A stretch of DNA of 64,000 nucleotides from Nannobrachium achirus (lineage: Eukaryota; Chordata; Actinopteri; Myctophiformes; Myctophidae), in the NCBI GenBank assembly GCA_963921795.1, contig OY997654.1, positions 779,867-843,866 on the forward strand, given 5' to 3'. The position numbers and the translations under genes were made by a program. The notes below the pieces were generated by a model. That model worked only from the letters and a program-made list of their open reading frames with translations. It made no database searches and was not told where the DNA came from. Positions 58,918 through 64,000 of this stretch are shown one piece after another. How positions within the stretch are numbered: position 1 is the first letter of the stretch; every line of letters begins with the position of its first letter.

Positions 58918-61536
58918 ACTAGAAAAATATTGTTCCTTCGAAACAATTGTGGGCTCGCTTCAAGCCAGAAAACAATGGCTATAAAAGTACAAAATGTCAA
59001 GATCGCAGGCAGTGCTCTCTTTGACGTTACTGACGTCAAAGATTGGTCCATTTTGTTCCAAAAATGTGTTGTGCAAAAGTTGACCCGCTGGTGGCGCTAT
59101 AACAGGCCAATGTAAGAAGGGTGGTATCTGTTCCTTGACCTATTGGGAATGTGTTTGCAAGATTTCACGCACATTGCAGGCTGTGTTCATGATTTGAGGT
59201 GTTTTTGGCTTTGGCCACTTTATCGCTGCTTGCAGCTATATTCATTTTTTTTTTGTGTGTGTGTGCACTTCATAGGCATATTAGATAAAGGTCCTTAGAT
59301 TGTGTGTAGAATGTTTCATGCAAATTGCAAAAAAAAAAATCCTAACGGGTTTAAGCGTTTCACAAACTGCTCAAAATGATATAGCGCCCCCCTTTGGCCA
59401 ATTGGGGTAAGATTGGTTTTAGTGATATTTGGACTAACACTCTACATCTTTGCCAAATGCCATGAACATGTTACTTTGCATGTATGATTTAGAGGCAGAA
59501 GAATAATTTGCATAAAACTGCAATATTCATTGAATTTATTTAAAAAAGCATGTTTCAATTTTAAAGAAATCCGATCTGACAGATCTTTAGATATCGGTCC
59601 AAAGTTCACGTAAAAAAAGTTTTGTGCACGTGGAGCGAAAATTCCAGAATAAAAGCGGGTTTACGCGTTTTACAAACTGCTCAAAATGGCGGAAAATCGA
59701 AGGGCGGAGCTTACTTAACAACGACACAGATGTCTTCCGCTCGAGTCAAAGCACGCGTGTAACAAGTTGCATGTCTTCAAACGAAACGAGTCATGACTTA
59801 TGCCCGTTTGAAGTTTGAATTTTCAAATGCTTCGTATAGCGCCCCCCTTTGGCCGATTGGAATAAAATTGGTTTCAGTGATACTTTGACTAACCCTCCAC
59901 ATCTTTGCCAAATGCCATGAACGTGTAACTTTGCATGTATGATTTAGAGGCCGAAGAATAATTTGCATAAAACCGCAATATTGATTGAATTATTAAAAAA
60001 ATATATTTCACTTTAAAAGAAATCCGACCAGACAGTTTGACCATATTGGTCCAAAGTTCATGTGAAAAAAGTTTCGTGTGCGTAACGAAAAAAACCCAGG
60101 AGGAGATAGATTTTTACTGTTTTTCATATTATTCCGAATTGTGGGAGACCTAAAGGTCAGAGGTCAAAAGTTAGAGGGTAAAAGTTGTTCGGCATGAGGA
60201 GACGCATAAGTGTATACAGGTTTCATGCCTGTACCTCAAACACAGCATGAGCTATACCTGTTCAAAGTTCGCACTTTCGAAGGCTTCCTACAGCGCCACC
60301 ATTTGTCCGATTGCTATAGAAAATAATAGCACACAGACACTTCGCCACTGTAAACTGAACACATTGATGTTTTTATTTTCATTTTCTCACTAAGTATGTA
60401 GGAGTAGAAAGGAACCGAAGTTTTGAGGAGAACTTGCTCTAGTATATAAACTAGAAAATGTGCAATTTGTGAAATTGCGAGTGTGGTTGCCGCCCCGCCC
60501 CGGCGCGAGCGGCGGGTGACGCGCCTCCCCGAGAACTTTTGTGTTTCGTTTTGAGAGGGTCGTCCACCCTGAAAAACACATTTTGGCCTGAAACGGTTAT
60601 GTTTTTCGCATTTGTGGCGCCCCCTAAGGGTCGAAGTGGAAATGCTTTTGGGGATTTGTTGATTATCCCACCCGCAATTTGTGGTTAAAATTTGGTGTTG
60701 ACTGGATGTTTCGTTTGTGATTTATGGCTATCTTTGGCAAAACGGGCCCCTCCCGCTAACTTTGGAAGCCTGTTCCGGACGAACGGTATGGACTATCGAA
60801 CTATCGCTTGAATATGTTCATTGCATGTGTCCAGAGATCATGTGTACTGATTTTTGTGACATTTGGAGAAAATATGTAGGAAAAGGAGCAAAAAGTGTGT
60901 TTTGAAGAAATTTCAAAATGGCGGAAAATCTATCCTGACGCAAATGGGCGTGGCCTATATGAGGAGATGCGTCATGACCCAAGGAATCCAGGGAAAAAGG
61001 AATTTTAATTTTCCGACCTACGGTTCAAGAGTTACAGGCCGAAACGTAAAGTGGACTGTTATAGCGCCACCATGAGGCCAACTGACGAAATTATTTTTTA
61101 TTTAATCCTTGATATCATTATAAATCTCCTCACCAAGTTTTGAAACTGTAGCCCCTATGGTTTGCGAGAAAATAAATATTGAATGTGAGTTTTTGCGATT
61201 CCCATTATAAGTCAATGGGGAAAATTAATTCACTAATAAATTAATAACAATTAAACGATACAACTTTTCTCTTAGCGAAATAATAGCACACGATTCCCGA
61301 TGAAGCCAGTCGATTTGACATATGGCGCGAGTGTGTGGCGCAAAAACTCTGGGCGGTGAAACGCGCCGAAAAAAGTCTTATCTAGAAGAAGAATAAAGTT
61401 TCCCTAGGACTATAGTGTGTTGCCCTGTAAGGGCAACCACACTAATAATGACAATATCTAAAGTGTGCTCGCCTTATAGGCGAGCCCACAATAATGACAC
61501 TATCTAAAGTGTGCTCGCCTTACAGGCGAGCCCACA
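58918..61536 (+). mobile_element. Rolling-circle-like element family A, copy 2, with nested B and doubled 3' end
   Basis: Begins ACTAGAAAAATATTG and follows copy 1 (44137-45624) closely. A family B element is inserted at about 60450-61444. The 3' terminal segment of 46 bp (AATAATGACAATATC... GGCGAGCCCAC) is present twice in tandem, starting at 61444 and 61490. Confidence 0.68.
60450..61444 (+). mobile_element. Rolling-circle-like element family B, nested in A
   Basis: Begins ACTAGAAAATGTGC, with GTGTGGTTGCC at 60481-60491. It ends with hairpin GTTGCCC-TGTAA-GGGCAAC (61419-61437) and CACACTA. The 5' subterminal GTGTGGTTGCC is the inverse of the 3' GGGCAACCACAC, the same layout as family A with different sequence. 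Fragments related to it occur at 23930-24910. Confidence 0.65.
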
Positions 61537-61804
61537 ATAAGCTGTCCACCAGCATTCCCAGCCAGTACTTTACATAACTCCCAACCGACGGCACAGTACA
61601 TGTCTTAATCCTCTAATGTAACATTGTTCTTGGCACTTTAGTACAAATGGGAAATCCCATAATGCTCTTCAGCTGAGAGGGCCAGTAGGTCTCTCTCCTG
61701 GGAGTGATATGGCACTAAAGCACTGCTACTGCTTGAAGCACTGATCTGAAATGGTGTGAAGTATGGTGTCAAGTACAGTATGGCTGTTAAGAGTTTCTTA
61801 ATGA

Positions 61805-62466
61805 TAGTCCATGGGCCACACAAGATGTCAGTATACGAAAGGTGGCAAAGGTTACCATGCATCTTTGAAAAGCTGTACCGGTATGTGTAGATTATATTTT
61901 GGTATGATAACCCTTTCTGAGACACAGCTAAATTGGTGTTATCAGCCACTAGATTCGGTGTCCCATCAACATTATACTATACAGGGGGAAAAAAACAAAA
62001 AATGTATCTTTAAGTAGCATATGAGGGGCCAAAATAGTTTTTTTTTCATGATTCTGAATCCATTGCAAGCATTTGTTTTGCACGAAAAACATTCCTTGGG
62101 TAAAAAACTTCCCTATGACTATGGTTTAGTGATGAAAAGTGAAGAGTCATCACTTTTCACACTTTTGTGGGGGGCCGTTTTAGCCCAAGGAATGTTTTTT
62201 GTGCTTGCAATGGATTCAGAATCATGAAAAAACCCTAGTTTGACCCCTCGTATGCTACTTAAAGCAGATTATTATTTAGCTTTTTTTTTCGTGTATAGTA
62301 AGGTTAATGGGACACACTGACTCTAGCGGCTGATAACACCAATTTAGCTGTGTCTCAGAAAGGGTTATCATACCAAAATATAATCTACAGATATAGAGCT
62401 TTTCAAAAATGCATGGTAACCTTGGCCACCTTTCGGATACCGACATCTTGTATGTCCCATGGACTA
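61805..62466. mobile_element. Large foldback FB-c
   Basis: Ends TAGTCCATGGGCCACACAAG and the inverse ending CCCATGGACTA. The outer arms (GGTATGATAACCCTTTCTGA) are unique to this copy; the inner apex is shared with FB-a and FB-b. TGA on both sides may be a 3-bp duplication. Confidence 0.82.
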
Positions 62467-63124
62467 TGATCAGACATCGGCTTGCTTGCCTCATTGCACA
62501 GTGTGAATAGAGCACATGTCCAGCTCAGTCACCAAGCAATTCTGCCAATTCCATGTGACTTGTTTCCATGTGAGAAAACAAGTGCAGTGGCCATACAGTA
62601 TAATCCCATGTAGCCTGTAGATTGCAGCATTGGAACTACAGTATGTCCTTTAGGAGAGCACAGAGGGAGTTCCTCCCTGCCTGCTTCAAGGCCCGCTGGT
62701 TATTTGGACAGCTGCAGATAGCTAGGCCTGCACTAAACTACACTCTAGGGGTTATAACAGATTAAGTAAATCACTTGCATTGGTTGTTGCGTAACAGACA
62801 CCTAAGAAAGGATAATGCAACCTGCCCTCCAGGTTCATTTATCATTGAGGATTAGTGTTTTGTTGATGTAACATATATAATCCCTCTGGATGTTAATCAG
62901 AATAAGCTGTATTACTCTGTTTGTGGCCACTGGCACCGACCATAACCGCACACACACCACTGGACAAAAGCCACCAGGCACTGAGTGTGTCAACTTTGTT
63001 GTGCAATTCTGCTGAAAGAAGTCCTGCCAAGTCTCCCGGTGAGACACATCTGTGCCGAGTTGGATTTCCAATAAGGCACACCACAGGGACCAGTTGTCTT
63101 CCCTTTCTCTTAACTTCTCCCACT
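62467..63124. other. No gene recognised
   Basis: Single-copy-looking sequence. The frame at 62835-63209 (minus) runs into family 1 and shows no domain. Confidence 0.4.
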
Positions 63125-63199
63125 CAGAGGTGGAAAAAGACCTCGCATTGCTTACATAAGTAAAAGTATTGCATACTGCAGTGTTGAAATACTCCGTTA

Positions 63200-63369
63200 G
63201 GGTGCCCACACACCAACATACCTATGAGAGTGGAACCCACATTCCGCCAATGCATTTCAATGATAATGGAGCGGTTTCATGCCAGTAGAGGATTTCTGCA
63301 AAAAACGCTCCATTCTCATTGAAATGCATTGACGGATTCCACTCTAGGTATTTTGGTGTGGCTGCAGCC
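63200..63369. mobile_element. TTA-flanked Harbinger-like MITE, unit 1
   Basis: Foldback starting GGGTGCCCACACACC, with ATGCATTTCAATGA in both arms, flanked by TTA at 63197-63199 and 63370-63372. A 3-bp TTA target fits PIF/Harbinger elements. Its right end (GGTGTGGCTGCAGCC) has diverged. Confidence 0.8.
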
Positions 63370-63372
63370 TTA

Positions 63373-63531
63373 GGGTGCCCTCACACCAAAATACCTAGAG
63401 TGGAATCCGCCAATGCATTTCAATGAGAATGGAGCGTTTTTTGCCAGTAGAGTATTTCTGCAAAAAACACTCCATTCTCATTGAAATGCATTGGCGGATT
63501 CCACTCTAGGTATTTTGGTGTGTGGGCACCC
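63373..63531. mobile_element. TTA-flanked Harbinger-like MITE, unit 2
   Basis: GGGTGCCCTCACACCAAAAT and its inverse are flanked by TTA at 63370-63372 and 63532-63534. Removing both units and one TTA restores the family 1 sequence CTCCGTTACAAGTAAAAG. Confidence 0.85.
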
Positions 63532-64000
63532 TTACAAGTAAAAGTCTGGAATTCAAAATGTACTTGAGTAAAAGTACGAAAGTATTGGCATCAAAATGTA
63601 CTTAAAGTACCAAAAGTAAAAATACAAAATTTGAAAGTAGCAGATCTACAAGCTCACAACGCGTCGCATCGCGACGCGTTGTGAGCTTGTAGATCGGCTA
63701 TTTGCAAATAGCCACGGTATAGGCTAAAGTGCATTAATGTATGCTTTATAATATAATCATTTATATCTGCAAAGTAACTAGTAACTTAAGTTTTCAAATA
63801 ATTGCAGCGGAGTAAAAGTACAATATTTGGATCCGAGATGTAGTGGAGTAGAAGTAAAAGTACTGAAAACTGGAAATACTCAAGTAAAGTGCAAACACCT
63901 CAAAACTGTACTTAAGTACAATACTTAAGTAAATGTACTTAGTTACGTTACACCACTGAACCTCTCCCACTGACCAGGACCTGCATGGGAAAAACCAGCT

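Larger units (their letters stand above)
63125..63958 (+). mobile_element. hAT-like MITE family 1 with tandem Harbinger-like insertion
   Basis: Ends CAGAGGTGGAAAAAG and GTTACACCACTG. Flanks AACTTCTCCCACT (63112-63124) and AACCTCTCCCACT (63959-63971) match in 12 of 13 bases. It carries the cleanest module in the window at 63630-63712 (CACAACGCGTCGC-A-TCGCGACGCG). Confidence 0.88.

Noticed and set aside
5522-63712. Regularly recurring palindromes as a CRISPR-like array
   Set aside because: The copies are kilobases apart, embedded in transposons and in a eukaryotic genome, with no spacers or Cas genes.

Overview
The window looks like teleost fish nuclear DNA. It has intron-containing coding sequence, vertebrate CA and CAGA microsatellites, fish-type LINE tails, a tRNA-derived SINE with a V-SINE-like core, and very dense non-autonomous DNA transposons. 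I cannot name the species. No bacterial, organellar or viral gene layout is visible, and I recognised no retrovirus-like or LTR element.

The one secure host gene lies at 0.9-5.4 kb on the + strand. It is a three-exon tsc22d3 (GILZ, short TSC22-domain isoform) of 154 codons, with a TATA-like promoter, repeat-loaded introns and a 3' UTR ending near an AATAAA at 5340. A possible 43-bp exon of an unknown gene sits at 25113-25155. The other open frames lie in microsatellites, minisatellites or transposons.

From 5.4 to 64 kb the sequence is mostly nested mobile DNA. At least a dozen hAT-like MITE families can be delimited, many with 8-bp target duplications that match exactly or in 7 of 8 positions. 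A TA-flanked MITE occurs 13 times, often inside hAT MITEs. There are piggyBac-like TTAA elements, TTA-flanked Harbinger-like MITEs in tandem, LINE 3' ends and large foldbacks. Several rolling-circle-like elements are present, including a non-autonomous Helitron whose empty site can be reconstructed from sister copies.

The most unusual signal is a palindromic module of about 70 bp (core arm GATCTACAAGC, mirrored as GCTTGTAGATC). It occurs about 36 times, whole or partial, at the centre of at least eight otherwise unrelated element families. Differences between families are compensated on the opposite arm, and the bases just outside the module are also inverted but family-specific. Large foldbacks at 32.4, 35.0, 56.1 and 61.8 kb show the same logic: one conserved apex lies between three unrelated pairs of outer arms. 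Both patterns suggest palindromic DNA that spreads into, or is exchanged at, the centres of other palindromes.

Coordinates of element ends were read by eye. Where a target duplication is stated the ends are reliable to the base; elsewhere they are approximate.
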